The notes under the pieces were generated by a model. That model saw only the letters and a program-made list of their open reading frames with translations. It was not told the DNA's origin and did no database searches. The translations under genes were made by a program, and so were the position numbers. Of a DNA stretch of 64,000 bases, positions 12,421 to 22,139 are shown one piece after another (the stretch's first letter is position 1; every line of letters begins with the position of its first letter). The DNA is from Tanypteryx hageni. Lineage: Eukaryota; Arthropoda; Insecta; Odonata; Petaluridae. The stretch is from positions 1,612,001 through 1,676,000 of the forward strand of contig CM054115.1 in NCBI GenBank assembly GCA_028673005.1, read 5' to 3'.

Positions 12421-12784
12421 TCGTAAATAGTTCGTATTATTCGAACGATACCGGATTTCTTAGCTCGTTATTTAAAGAGATGTGGCAGCTCAATCTGGCC
12501 CTGAGACACCACAATGGCATTGAAATGCCATACGATAAAGTTTAAGAACTTATTTTCAGTAATTCATATTTATAACAGTATCCTCAAGAAGAATCCCCTC
12601 TGACAGATGTACGAACTGATTTTATGAACTAATTTCAGCAGCTAATGTGAGCACGTGTTTTTCACCTCGATTTACTGGATTGTTGCCAAAACCAGACATC
12701 TTTTCCTCCCATGTAGTCCAGAGAATCAAGGGTTTATTGTATTTGCTTGTTTCAAAACTAATTACGAATGATATTTCATTTCAG
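12421..12784. other. Intron sequence before exon 12785
   Basis: Nothing recognised apart from the polypyrimidine-poor acceptor TTCATTTCAG that ends it. Confidence 0.4.
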
Positions 12785-12847
12785 ATGGCTCTCCATCCCC
12801 CTGTTTCACCAAAAAAAGAAATCCTGACAGATGATTGTACTAATCAG
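12785..12847 (+). CDS. Zinc-finger locus, 63-bp phase-0 coding exon
   Basis: The exon lies between acceptor ATTTCAG (to 12784) and donor CAG|GTAATT (from 12848). It is exactly 21 codons in phase 0 and begins with ATG directly after the AG: MALHPPVSPKKEIL, ending DCTNQ. The pattern of a short acidic exon holding a K-K/E-E patch and ending in Q or E recurs at 13546, 27337 and 32585, which makes chance less likely. Such linkers are common between the N-terminus and the finger array of insect C2H2 proteins, where IKEE-like patches can be SUMOylation sites. It has no domain of its own. It could be the first coding exon or an alternative one. Confidence 0.6.
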
Positions 12848-13545
12848 GTAATTAGATTAATATCCTTTGATTATAATATACTGAAATTTTACTTCCCTAA
12901 GGACTCTTAAAAAGTCCAAGATGTGATAGAAATAGATTTCCAGCGAGAAAATCAATGAGAGTAAATGCTTGAGTGTGTTGAGGTGATTCATACAAACCAA
13001 TCATAGCCCAAGTTTTGAAAAATTGATAGTTACCACTTGACCCCCTCAAGCATGATTTAAAAATTTAAAAACCAAGGTATTTAAATGCTCCATTATGACA
13101 TATTTCTTATTTTAATTTATATCTCTTAAAATAATGCAATTAAAAATCTGAAAAAAATCGGGAATATTAATTATAAATGCCTTGCTGTTTTTTAATGTTT
13201 TCAGAAGTCTGTGTTGTAATTTTAAATTTCTACAGTACTTACAATCTTATTCTGATATTTTGGATAGGGTGTGGTACATCTCAAAACATGACACAACACA
13301 CACAGAAGGATTTCCAGTACAGTTTTTGCTACGGTAGACTGTCTCCTTCCTTATTCCCTTTTTTTTTGCAAGCAACGCACTTCCTCTGAGCGACTCTTCT
13401 CTTGCCTGAAGGGGGATTCTCTTCAGGGAAGTGACGCCCTGCTAGCCGTGTTGCCGATGATTCAATAGGCCTTGCTGGCTTTCCCCTTTTCTTTCCTAAT
13501 ATATTATTTTTATGTATTCTTGTGTTTCCGATCTTTCCATTTCAG

Positions 13546-13605
13546 ATGGATTTGCCACCTTTGAAAGAGGAACCTCGTGATGAGAATTATCGAGTCCAGT
13601 CTCAG
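13546..13605 (+). CDS. Zinc-finger locus, 60-bp phase-0 coding exon
   Basis: Acceptor CCATTTCAG to 13545, donor CAG|GTAATA from 13606, 20 codons with no stop. It starts ATG at the splice acceptor like the exon at 12785 and reads MDLPPLKEEPRDENYRVQSQ. The LKEEP patch resembles a SUMOylation or acidic linker motif often found N-terminal to insect zinc-finger arrays. Two neighbouring exons that both begin with ATG right after AG suggest either alternative first coding exons or exon duplication. Splicing to the finger exon is inferred. Confidence 0.65.
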
Positions 13606-14719
13606 GTAATACCAATATCATAATTTTATTCACACACACAAAAATACGTTTAAGAGGCTTCTGTAAAAAGCAGACTAAAACATTTTCCATTGTGTCTACA
13701 CGTGAAATGTTTTTTCAAACAAAAAATTTACGAATATAAACATTCCTATCATTATATATATAATCCGTTTGATATAAACCGAGATGGAATTTAGGTGATA
13801 ACATTTAAATGATTTATATTGGTAACACTAATCTAGTAATATAAATGCATATATGCAGACAAGTATGAGGTAAAGAATAGAATTCAACTCTCTGGAATAT
13901 ACTATAACGGGAATTATATATTTTTAAAATTTTCATTCCACATGAAACATTGTTTCATTGAATTAAAATTTATTAGTTTTATTCGAAGGAAGTGCAATAT
14001 ATCCCCTCTGAAAATAGTGCCGCAAATAGACATTTATTTCTTTAATTACCGTCTCAATCCTATATAAACAAATTCTGATTAGCTCATTATATAAATTTCT
14101 GCCAAAATTCAATTTTCTATCTACATCCTTGAACGAGTTATTCGCGTTTTAATAACTTTACACTCAGACCAACTGTGACAGTTGTCCGGGATGGCTCGGT
14201 CGCAGGTTATCCGAGGATATCGAGAGGGGATGGGCACCAGTGCAGGTAAAATAAATAAAAAAAGGGAATAATGGGTCTCCGCCTGCACCCGGAGGGGAAT
14301 ACAAAAATGTGGGGGAGGAGACGGGTAAGGGCAGGAGGTAGGGGACAGGAAGGTAATAAGGGAAACGAAACGGGATATATAACAGAAAGTAACAACCGGA
14401 TCGTGGATTCTTTACTCCAAGCCAAGCCAATGCCAACTCCTCACACAAAAAGAAGAACGAAATTAATACAACTTATCTCCAACGGGTCGTCGAGACTTCT
14501 CCTTGACCACTTTGGAAACCCTCCCCTCCCTCTTCTCTGTCTCCAGGCCCTCCACCCGAGACACCTCGCGGGCGGACACCAAGACAACAAACAAAAATGT
14601 AACGATAGACAGCGAGCGTTACCCCGCGAACGCGACAAACCGTTACTCAACAAATGGACAACACTGCTTATTTTACCTCTTTAGGTATTCCTTCTCGTAA
14701 ATAATGCAACGAACTATGA
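13606..14719. other. Intron sequence
   Basis: No gene was recognised. Around 14164-14690 GC content is higher and several short frames occur on both strands (up to 137 codons), but none shows a known domain. A phrase near 14190-14240 (GATGGCTCGGTCGCAGG) may be an old repeat. Confidence 0.35.
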
Positions 14720-15185
14720 AAATCATTTCCCTCTCCCTCCGTCTTTCTCTCCTTCCGTCTTGCTCTCCTTCCGTCTTGCTCTCCTTCCGTCTTGCTCTCC
14801 TTCCCATATTAAAAGCCTTCAAAGCATGCTTAAATGCGTAAGAATTGGAATAACAATATGATTTTGAGTTTAAAAAATGTAATTGGTGGGCACAGGTTAA
14901 AATGGGGCAAGATTTCCCCAAAATATGTGAATTAAACGTTTAACATGAGGAATTTCGAACTGTAGATGAAAAATAATGAACAGAATAAGAAACCTTGCAA
15001 TTTTTTTTTAAAATGGTCTAGATTTGAAGGGCGAGGGTCCATTTATTCTAATTTTAATTTCAAGAAGAAGAAAAGCCTCCACGTGAAAAAGGTTGATTTT
15101 TACATGTTATCTTATGGGGAATGCAAATCGTCCCCTGGAGTCGAATCCTGGGTGTTTTTCAAAAATTTTCGTTTGTCGTAGCATT
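14720..15185 (+). repeat. Dispersed repeat family A, copy 3
   Basis: It starts with a pyrimidine array (CTTCCGTCTTGCTCTC repeated) and continues with ATTAAACGTTTAACATGAGG, GAATTTCGAACTGTAG, GATTTTTACATGTTATC and GGAGTCGAATCCTGGG. It is the closest relative of 478-775. Confidence 0.7.
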
Positions 15186-15952
15186 TTTATATTGGAGTGG
15201 ATTATCTCTGACAGATTTCAAGTTTATATCAGCATATTTGGTCGAGTTATTCACGTTTTAAGTATATTCCAGGAATCAAGAATCGGATATTTATATACAG
15301 TAAAACCCCTATTTAATGAATCGCTGGGGGATTAGAATATATTTCACTAAATCGAGGTTTTCATTAAATGGAGGTTTTCAATTAAAATGAGTTAAATTTA
15401 TCTTTTTTGCTTGTGTATTAGTTCCATTATACAATACCAGAATAAGGCCACTGAAAATGGTCTCTATAATAAAAATCCATTTTTCAATATTGTATGCAAA
15501 ATACTTATATTAATACTTTTAAAATAAACATTGATAAACAAATTCCAGTGACAAACAAGCCTTATTGCTATTGATTATGAAAATTTCTGTAACGAATCAT
15601 TCATATGATTACAAAAAATAATTTCAAAATTTTAAAAGTATTTTCAAAATTGACATAAATCTTGAAACAATTTTTCATCCCTCCTTTAAAAAGCTTCATC
15701 ATACAACATTAAATAGAAAATATTAAAATATATTTGGAATTTCACATAAAAAAATATCAAAATTATTCAAAAACCAAGCCTACAGAAAAAGCTACAAGAA
15801 AATTATTTATTAAAATAGTCCAGCAAACTTGTTTGCTTCTTCTGGCGGGTGCTGTGAACATTCAGAACTTCTCGCTCCAAAGAATTTACTTTTGATATAG
15901 TAGTGCTCTCCACATCAAAAGAAGTTAAATATCTTCGCACCACTTCAAGTGC

Positions 15953-16781
15953 TGTTCAATATATATGCTGAAGAAATGATTGACAATGGAATAGGGAATG
16001 ATAAAGGAATTAGTATTGGGGGTAGAATAATAAATTGTGTAAGGTTTGCTGATGACATGGTAATTTTGGCAGATGAAACGAGGCATATTCAGGAAATGGT
16101 TACAAAGCTAGAAGACAGGATGATGGAATATGGAATGAAAATGAACATAAAGAAAACAAAGGTGATGAGAATAGGGGATAGAGAGATTATGAATGTGTTA
16201 ATAAAGGATGGAAGAGTGGAGCAAGTAAAACAGTATAGATATTTGGGAAGCATGCTAACTGGAGAAGTGAAAAAGAAATAAGAACAAGAATAGCAATGGC
16301 AAAAGAAACATTTAATAGGAAAAAACGGGTACTATGTGGTAAAATGGATTTAAATCTGAAGAAACGTCTTGTGAAGTGCTATGTTTGGAGTGTATTGCTT
16401 TATGGGTGTGAAACATGGACGCTAAAGAAAAGAGAGAAAGAAAGACTAGAGGCATTTGAAATGTGGGTGTGGAGGCGGATGGAGAAGGTTAAGTGGACGG
16501 ATAGGATAAGGAATGAAGCAATACTAACAAGGGTGAATGAGAAGAGAAGATTACTTGAAACAATTCAGAGGAGGAAAAGTAACTGGTTAGGGCATATCTT
16601 GAGAGGAGAAGGTTTACTATTGATGGTGTTGGAAGGATCAGTAGAAGGTGAAAGGAAAAGGGGACATAGAAGAATAAAAATGTTTGACGATCTGAAAGAA
16701 AGGGGAGGGTATCAGGAAATGAAAGAAATGGCAAGGAACAGAAATGAGTGGAGACAATGCTGGTGCCAGGGACCTGCCTAG
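15953..16781 (+). pseudogene. Reverse transcriptase C-terminal half of the LINE insertion
   Basis: The frame starts in the reverse transcriptase palm (LFNIYAEEMIDNG) and has the catalytic box as FADDM in VRFADDMVILADE, then KTKVMRIG and RYLGSMLTG. A frameshift at about 16279 separates this from the second frame, which continues with thumb and tail: KCYVWSVLLYGCETWTLKK, RRMEKVKWTDRIRNEAIL, NWLGHILRGEGLL and NRNEWRQ, stop at 16779-16781. The order fits the endonuclease/RT family of the LINE at 58161-60503. The endonuclease and N-terminal RT are missing through 5' truncation, so it cannot retrotranspose. Confidence 0.88.
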
Positions 16782-16804
16782 AGGCAGAACACCTCATGAT
16801 GATG
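15953..16804 (+). mobile_element. 5'-truncated LINE insertion with 11-bp target duplication
   Basis: ACTTCAAGTGC occurs at 15942-15952 and again at 16805-16815, directly flanking this insert. That is a target-site duplication from target-primed reverse transcription. The left end starts abruptly within reverse transcriptase coding sequence and the right end is an ATGATGATGA tail, as in related copies. It interrupts the C-terminal coding part of the Tigger 2 transposase, so it is younger than that element. Confidence 0.93.
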
Positions 16805-18530
16805 ACTTCAAGTGCCTAAACCGCTTCACCAAGTGTGGGAACTGATTCTTCTTCTTGTACTGCCTCTTCTTCTTCTTCTACTACTGCCTCTTCTTCCTCT
16901 GCCTCTTTGGCATCACAGATTTCTTCCACGTCTTGTGGAGGACCAGATGTACTCTCAAGATCATCACACCGGACAAACTCTTCAAAATTTGTGTCCATGT
17001 CAGGTGCAATTTTCAACCAATTTTCGTGGTCTGTCACATCGATATCTACATCAATTTCCATAGCATTGTTGCAATTGAACGCAGCCTTATGAAAACAGTT
17101 TGATATTGTTTGAGGTGTAACTGAATTCCATGCAGCTGTTACCATATGAAAACCCTGAAGGACGCTCAGTTTCAAATGTTTATTCATCTCGATGTAGTAT
17201 ACTGCTTTCTGCACCAAAGCCTTCCTGTACTTTGCTTTCATGGAGTGAATAATGCCCAAGTCAAGTGGCTGCAGATGGCTAGTACAATTAGCTGGAAAAA
17301 ACACCACTTTTATATTGCGAAAAAAATCAGTATCTGGAGGGTGGGCCGGACATTTATCAATAAATAGAAGAATTTTTCTATTTGCACCACCCATCTTTGC
17401 ATCTAATGATTTCAAAAATGTTTTAAATATATCCGTTGTCATCCATGCATTTTTATTACTGGCATATTTACATGGCAATGCTCGGACATTTTTAAAACAC
17501 CTTGGCTTGGCAAATTTACCTATTATTAGAGGCGTCAACTTTTCACTGCCATCTGAATTTGCACATAAAAGTGCAGTTATCCTATCTTTACTTCTCTTTC
17601 CACCATGGCACTTGTCTCCTCTAGTAGCAAGAGTTTTTGATGGAAGAAGGTTGAAAAAAATGCCGGGGTTGGATTCCCAATGGGACCAAAATTTTTTTCT
17701 CCGATTTTTTTTATTTGTTCGCAATTTCCAGCATATCGTCGATAAAACTTGCACAAGATTTTTAAAAAATTTCTTGCATCCATTATAACTAATATTTTCT
17801 TCATCGTAATTCTTCACGAACATAATTTTACGGATCACTACCCATTCGCTTTACCATCATGATCGAACCCCGGAAATAATATTTAAAATCCAACTCATTT
17901 ACCCTAGACCAACGCTCCTAAATAATTAGGAAAGGACTTTTAACGTTCTTATTTCGATGACTCTCGGATCGCGATTTTCAAAGGGCATTTTCTCGTAAAC
18001 GACGTCGAGTATATAGCACACTATGACAACAGGTAACTGAGCGTGATACGAGAAATGAGGAACATACGAGCGGGATTCATTACATTTTAGGATTTACGGT
18101 TTCCTTGCAGCTGCTACCGTCTTAGCAGACAATGTAGCCGCTTGCGCGTGATGAGCCATTCACAAACATTTGAGCGTATATCGTAATTTTAACGTACAAT
18201 ATGTTTCTTTTGTTATTTCTTTTTGCTCATGAAAAAGTTTACTAAATGCGGGAAACAACAAATAAAAATTGAAGTACGAGTACATAATATTCTTCCACTA
18301 AATGCGGGTTTTTCACTAAATCGGGTTTCACTAAATGCGGGAAAATAATACATTGTTTATATGTGGCTATTGTCGGGACATGAAAAAATCTTCACTATAT
18401 CCGGGATTTCACTAAATGCGGGAACATTAAATCGGGGTTTTACTGTATATATATAGTTGATGTTGTTATGGATTTATAACAAAGGGTATTGCTTTTTCCA
18501 CATTAATGTAATTTTATGGTTTAGTTTCAG

Positions 18531-18591
18531 CTCACCTTCTGTCCAGCTATACCAGGAGAGGAGATTATGACAGACGATATTCCAGTCCGAG
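18531..18591 (+). CDS. Zinc-finger locus, possible 61-bp exon
   Basis: Acceptor TAGTTTCAG to 18530 and donor GAG|GTAAAT from 18592. The content reads LTFCPAIPGEEIMTDDIPVR plus one base, resembling the acidic 20-codon exons of this locus. It is 61 bp long where the sister exons are 60, so it would shift phase. Either a base was gained, or this exon belongs to a transcript with another phase, or it is no longer used. The donor matches the GAG|GTAAATAT of exons 27337 and 32585. Confidence 0.45.
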
Positions 18592-18715
18592 GTAAATATT
18601 AACTATTTTTTGTTGCTATCCCATTATTATTAGATTGAGTTTGTTTTAAGTTGTGCATAACTACAATTAATAAAGGTGAAATACTCTTTTAGCCAAACAA
18701 TTAGAGGGTTACAAC

Positions 18716-18756
18716 ACCCAATGCATTTCGCCCACAAGGTGGGCATCGTCAGGGGT
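18716..18756 (-). ncRNA. Hammerhead-ribozyme-like motif at the 3' end of a Penelope-like element
   Basis: On the minus strand: stem I strand ACCC, core CTGACGA, one extra T, stem II GCCCAC/GTGGGC with loop CTT (six perfect pairs), core GAA, palindromic ATGCAT as stem III, T as cleavage-site base, then GGGT closing stem I. The self-complementary stem III would give six pairs in a dimer, the design known for minimal hammerheads of animal Penelope-like elements. All core residues are intact. The extra base before stem II also occurs at 8517-8552. Confidence 0.68.
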
Positions 18757-18811
18757 AAAACCTGTTTCAACAGTGACTGGGAGCCAACTGCCAGGTTTGA
18801 AACGGAAAGTA

Positions 18812-19174
18812 TTAAGAAGACGACCGAGAAACAAGTGAAACGCGGAAAGATTTTTCGGCGTGTGTGTCGTTTAAATCTGTCAATTTGTATAGGGTCTTGT
18901 TGAAATCTGTGTCCGTGTTCATAAGTGTATCGCGGTTTTTGTAAATGTGAAGGTTTTCTAACGAGTTTAGTGAGTTATGGGCTGAAGTTATCAATGTTAA
19001 ATCGTTTACGTGTATACTATGACCTGTTTCGAAGATGTGGTTGGCAACGCTGGATTTTTCAAAACGATTATATTTATAGTGAGCCATGTGTTCCTTAAAG
19101 CGTGTTATTAGTTTCCTTCTTGTTTGTCCTATGTACTTTTTGTCGCAGTGTGAGCATTGTATTTTATAAATACC
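18812..19174 (-). pseudogene. GIY-YIG endonuclease of a Penelope-like element, N-terminally cut
   Basis: The frame runs uninterrupted for 120 codons from 19174 to a stop at 18812. It opens with GIYKIQCSHCDKKYIGQ, giving GIY and YIG with the clade-typical CxxC between, then RRKLITRFKEHMAHY with the conserved Arg and His, VANHIFETGHSIHVND, and SLENLHIYKNRDTLMNTD where a Glu is expected. The C-terminal tail is short and Ser-rich. The domain itself looks complete, but the upstream linker and reverse transcriptase are missing in this copy, so it cannot be an active element. Confidence 0.82.
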
Positions 19175-19189
19175 CTTTATTCATAACAA

Positions 19190-19652
19190 CTCCTTTCACC
19201 CTATGAACCAAAAAATAGCTGCGTTTCAATTTTTAACACACAGATTATGTAACATCCCCCTCAATAAAATCAGATATGCAAAGGAACTTAAACACATAAA
19301 ACAAATTGCCGCTAAACTTGGATACGATAATACTTTAATTAATAAATTAGTGAGAAAACATAACTTTAATAAAACCTTGTCCAATACCACTTCCCTCAAA
19401 TTAGACAATAAAAAAGAGGACAAATATGTAAAATTGCCTTATTTTCCACCATTAAACAGAGGCTTGAACAAAATTTTTAAACATAAGGATTATACCATAA
19501 CATATACAATTCCTTATAATTTGAAAAATTTACTGGGCAGTACAAAAGACAGAACAGAATCTTTGAACTAGTCCGGTATTTATAAAATACAATGCTCACA
19601 CTGCGACAAAAAGTACATAGGACAAACAAGAAGGAAACTAATAACACGCTTC
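19190..19652 (+). pseudogene. Penelope-like element fragment (plus copy), linker plus start of GIY-YIG
   Basis: The frame 19203-19571 encodes the region that lies between the reverse transcriptase and the endonuclease in Penelope-like proteins: FLTHRLCNIPLNKIRYAKEL, AAKLGYDNTLINKLVRKHNF, YVKLPYFPPLNRGLNKIFK and LKNLLGSTKDRTE. After one stop (TAG at 19569-19571) it goes on as SGIYKIQCSHCDKKYIGQ and RRKLITRF, and homology ends near 19651. It lies head to head with the minus copy, and together the two fragments cover linker plus endonuclease. No hammerhead motif is seen on this side. Confidence 0.8.
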
Positions 19653-19965
19653 ATTAATTCACCAAAACAGCAACAATACTTTCCACACTAGGAGATTTAT
19701 ATCACAGATGTCCGTCTCAGATCGCCGTCTAAGAAAAAGCATCCTTACTCAAAAACGGTCAACATAATAATAGAAATTTTACCCAAAACCCGCACGTGTC
19801 ATTCCAGCCACTGAAAAGGACGAGACAGTGAAAAATGAGCGTGAGGGAAACCATCATAAAATGCGAGGGATAGCGTAGAAATCTACCCCGCGTGAATACC
19901 AGAGGGTTAAGAAAGGAATGTGCTAGAATTTTGCTACATTATTACTCATTTTGTTTAAATTGCAG

Positions 19966-20405
19966 GAGGTAATTTCATCAGCTTCGGCACTGCATCGAAA
20001 GTCTCATATGAGAATTAGGAAGTGCATGTGCAATTTATGCGGACGGATGTGGATCAGCAAAAGAGACATGAGGGAACACGTGATGGGCCACATGGGAGTG
20101 AAGCATCATGAGTGCAACTTTTGCGGAAAGTGGTTTTCGAGAAGAAAAGAATTCCGTATGCACATGAAACTGCATACAAGAAAAGGGATGTTCACGTGTG
20201 ACGTGTGCGGGAAACAATACACCGAAAAAAGAAACCTCATCGTTCACAATAGGATCCACACAGGGGAGCGTCCATTCTCTTGCAAATTGTACGACAAGAC
20301 ATTTATGTGCAACAGGGTATTGGTTCGTCATACCGCAACCCACTCGAATGAAAGGCTGTGATCTATGTGCTGAGATGTTTGCCACCAAATCACATCTTAA
20401 GGATC
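19966..20405 (+). pseudogene. Truncated C2H2 zinc-finger array, paralogue of fingers 6-10 at 40.6-41.0 kb
   Basis: After a possible acceptor (AAATTGCAG to 19965) the phase-0 frame has HRKSH, the tail of a finger, then fingers CNLCGRMWISKRDMREHVMGH, HECNFCGKWFSRRKEFRMHM, FTCDVCGKQYTEKRNLIVHN and FSCKLYDKTFMCNRVLVRHT. The last has Tyr where the second zinc-binding Cys should be. The frame stops at 20359-20361, but one frame over the next finger continues (CDLCAEMFATKSHLKDHQKTH). Finger order and linkers match the second half of the array at 40587-41030. It lacks fingers 1-5, has a lost ligand and a frameshift, and is probably a decayed duplicate. Confidence 0.85.
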
Positions 20406-20439
20406 ACCAGAAAACACATACCAAGGTAAGGAAATGCAC

Positions 20440-20570
20440 GCAGAGAGCCTTATTAGCACACAAGTTTAACTTCATACAAAAGAAGGCTAATGCCTGCGCC
20501 AAATTTCCCCTTTCTGTGTTGGTCCGTTGTAGGCAATGGGAGCACCATTAGTGTGTATTCCCTAGTCAGC
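20440..20570 (+). repeat. Possible decayed SINE copy
   Basis: The phrase AGAAGGCTAATGCCTGCGCC followed by TTTCCCC resembles the SINE body at 5340-5372 (AGAGTAGGCTAATGCCAGCA). It is too short and diverged for certainty. Confidence 0.35.
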
Positions 20571-21889
20571 AAGACCAATTGTAACACTCACTTTACTGAT
20601 GATGATGAGAACAGATGCGATGCAAAATTATAATTCTAGTCAATCATGTGCAATTACACGAAACCGCCAACAATGCTAATCACTTAGGCCAGAGGTAGGC
20701 AAATTTTGATGCATTGTTTAAGAGATATCTTATATTTTAAGCTGCCACTACCACGCCACCTACCGACAACAATTGTTAACAATTGACAGTTATGTCTTAT
20801 TTTTAGTAACGCTCCTTTTCTTTTCTTAATTGTTGGAGCTTTGTAGCTATATATAGAGTCGTAATGTGAGTATCCAGTAACCTCTGTTTCCCTGTAGTAC
20901 TTGTATGTGTTTGCGGGTTGCTGTGGTGTTATTGTGGAACAGTGCTTCTCAGCCTGGGATCCAAGGAGGAGGTACAGGAGGTTTAATCGCCTTTATAGCA
21001 TGTGTCAACAGAAACCATTCACTTATAATTCGTATATGGTTTGTTATGCCAATTAAAGGTTAACATGGGTTGATGTAAATAAATTTATGTAGTATCACAT
21101 ACTGGAGACTCCTAGGATTTTGGTGACTGTTGAAGTGTTTGCTGGGTGAAGCTGTGTATGTTGCTGTGACAGACATACATTAGCTGGGGAAATATGGCTC
21201 TGTATCTACCCAAAGATATCCAATTTTGACCCTTCTCACCTCCCCAAAATATGCTTTGGGGTCAATTGTTTTGTCATTTAATAGGAATATCACATTAATT
21301 GTGACGGATACATTTTACTGCAATGTTAAAATTACTTGATTATATCTATTTAGTTGTCTTCTTCAACCTTAAGTCGAATCTTTATTGGAAAAAGGAACGT
21401 GGTGAATATAATGAATTTTTTATGTTTTTGGTTATGAAATAAAACGGAACAATATTAATTTATTATGTATCACTTTTGAGTTTTGTTCTGGTGAACCATA
21501 AAATACTCAATTCGACTATTTCACATATCTTTAAGTTTCTATTTTTAATAAATGATTCATCATTGTAATTGTTCCTTTTCTACAATATTTTGCAGTACAT
21601 TTTTATTTTAAAGAATCTTTTTCCAATTTGATTTTGCCAGTTAAACATTTTGGTCTATTATATGGTGGTGTTATTAAATTTTTCTTTAAAAGATAGTCAA
21701 ACATTAAAATATCATCTTGGAAGGGCCTCTTTATCGATCTTATTTCATTAGTTGCCTTTTCTATTGGTTTGTTTTTCTCATTTGTTAATTTTGATTTCAT
21801 CTCTGCTAGGATTTGATGGGCCATCAGAGTAAAGATTCACTGTTTTCCTGTATGGGTTTTTAACTTTGTTTTTGTATTTTAATTCTCAG
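20571..21889. other. Intron/intergenic sequence with one short repeat
   Basis: Positions 20712-20790 match 4560-4640 (TGCATTGTTTAAGAGATATC, then ACCACGCCACCTACC), the right flank of the hAT-bounded segment. A 73-codon minus-strand frame at 21603-21824 has no recognised domain. Nothing else was seen. Confidence 0.45.
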
Positions 21890-21982
21890 ATACTTTTGTG
21901 TGAAGAGCATTTTGGTGTTCCGAGAAGCGGTGCCAAGTCTCTAAAGGATTCCGTACCTCCAAAGAGGTTGAGAAGCTGTGAA
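21890..21982 (+). CDS. Zinc-finger locus, 93-bp phase-0 exon with a THAP-like CxxHF motif
   Basis: Acceptor TAATTCTCAG to 21889, donor GAA|GTAGGT from 21983, 31 codons without a stop. It reads LLCEEHFGVPRSGAKSLKDS, then VPPKRLRSCE. The Cys-x2-His-Phe followed 10-15 residues later by LK-x-x-VP is the pattern of the C-terminal half of a THAP zinc finger (typically CSxHF ... LKxxAVP). A similar CEKHF phrase occurs at 53030-53080, and the full THAP gene is at 50201. I see no partner exon with the N-terminal Cys pair nearby, so a working THAP domain is unlikely. It could also be a plain linker exon. Confidence 0.5.
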
Positions 21983-22139
21983 GTAGGTTGTTCTCTTAAA
22001 TATTTATTTAATTATTATAGAAGTTTATTATGTATATGGATGACTATCGCTCACGGTCCAAGACATTCAAACTTTGCTCTTGTGTGATTAATCCGTAGAT
22101 CATTATATATTATTTTGCCATATTTAATAATGAATGGCT

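Larger units (their letters stand above)
15803..17838 (-). pseudogene. Tigger 2 transposase, split by a LINE
   Basis: The main open frame (17838 down to 16816) encodes a DDE-1 domain: GDKCHGGKRSKDR, LIIGKFAKPRCFKN, NAWMTTDIFK, the second aspartate in KILLFIDKCPAHP, the third in HLQPLDLGIIHSMKAKYRK, and an acidic region near the C-terminus. The region that should hold the first aspartate reads WESNPGIFFNLLP, so the DETG motif is gone, and the N-terminal DNA-binding part is not intact. A TAG at 16816-16818 ends the frame. Beyond it and beyond the LINE insertion the same frame continues as ALEVVRRYL and ends KKQTSLLDYFNK, stop at 15803-15805, the family's usual C-terminus. The gene is dead. Confidence 0.9.
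15298..18445 (-). mobile_element. Tigger/pogo DNA transposon 2, interrupted by a LINE
   Basis: Terminal inverted repeats begin CAGTAAAACCCC at both ends, flanked by TA at 15296-15297 and 18446-18447. Sub-terminal repeats of the type TTCACTAAATGCGGG occur near the right end (18290-18430). The minus strand carries a pogo-type transposase remnant. A 852-bp LINE fragment lies inside. The element sits in the intron upstream of exon 18531. Confidence 0.93.
18676..19174 (-). mobile_element. Penelope-like element fragment (minus copy)
   Basis: The fragment holds the GIY-YIG endonuclease end and 3' flank of a Penelope-like element, including a hammerhead-like motif. It begins abruptly at the GIY motif and points away from a second fragment of the same family at 19190-19652, with which it shares a 76-bp inverted segment (19099-19174 against 19575-19651). 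Confidence 0.8.
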
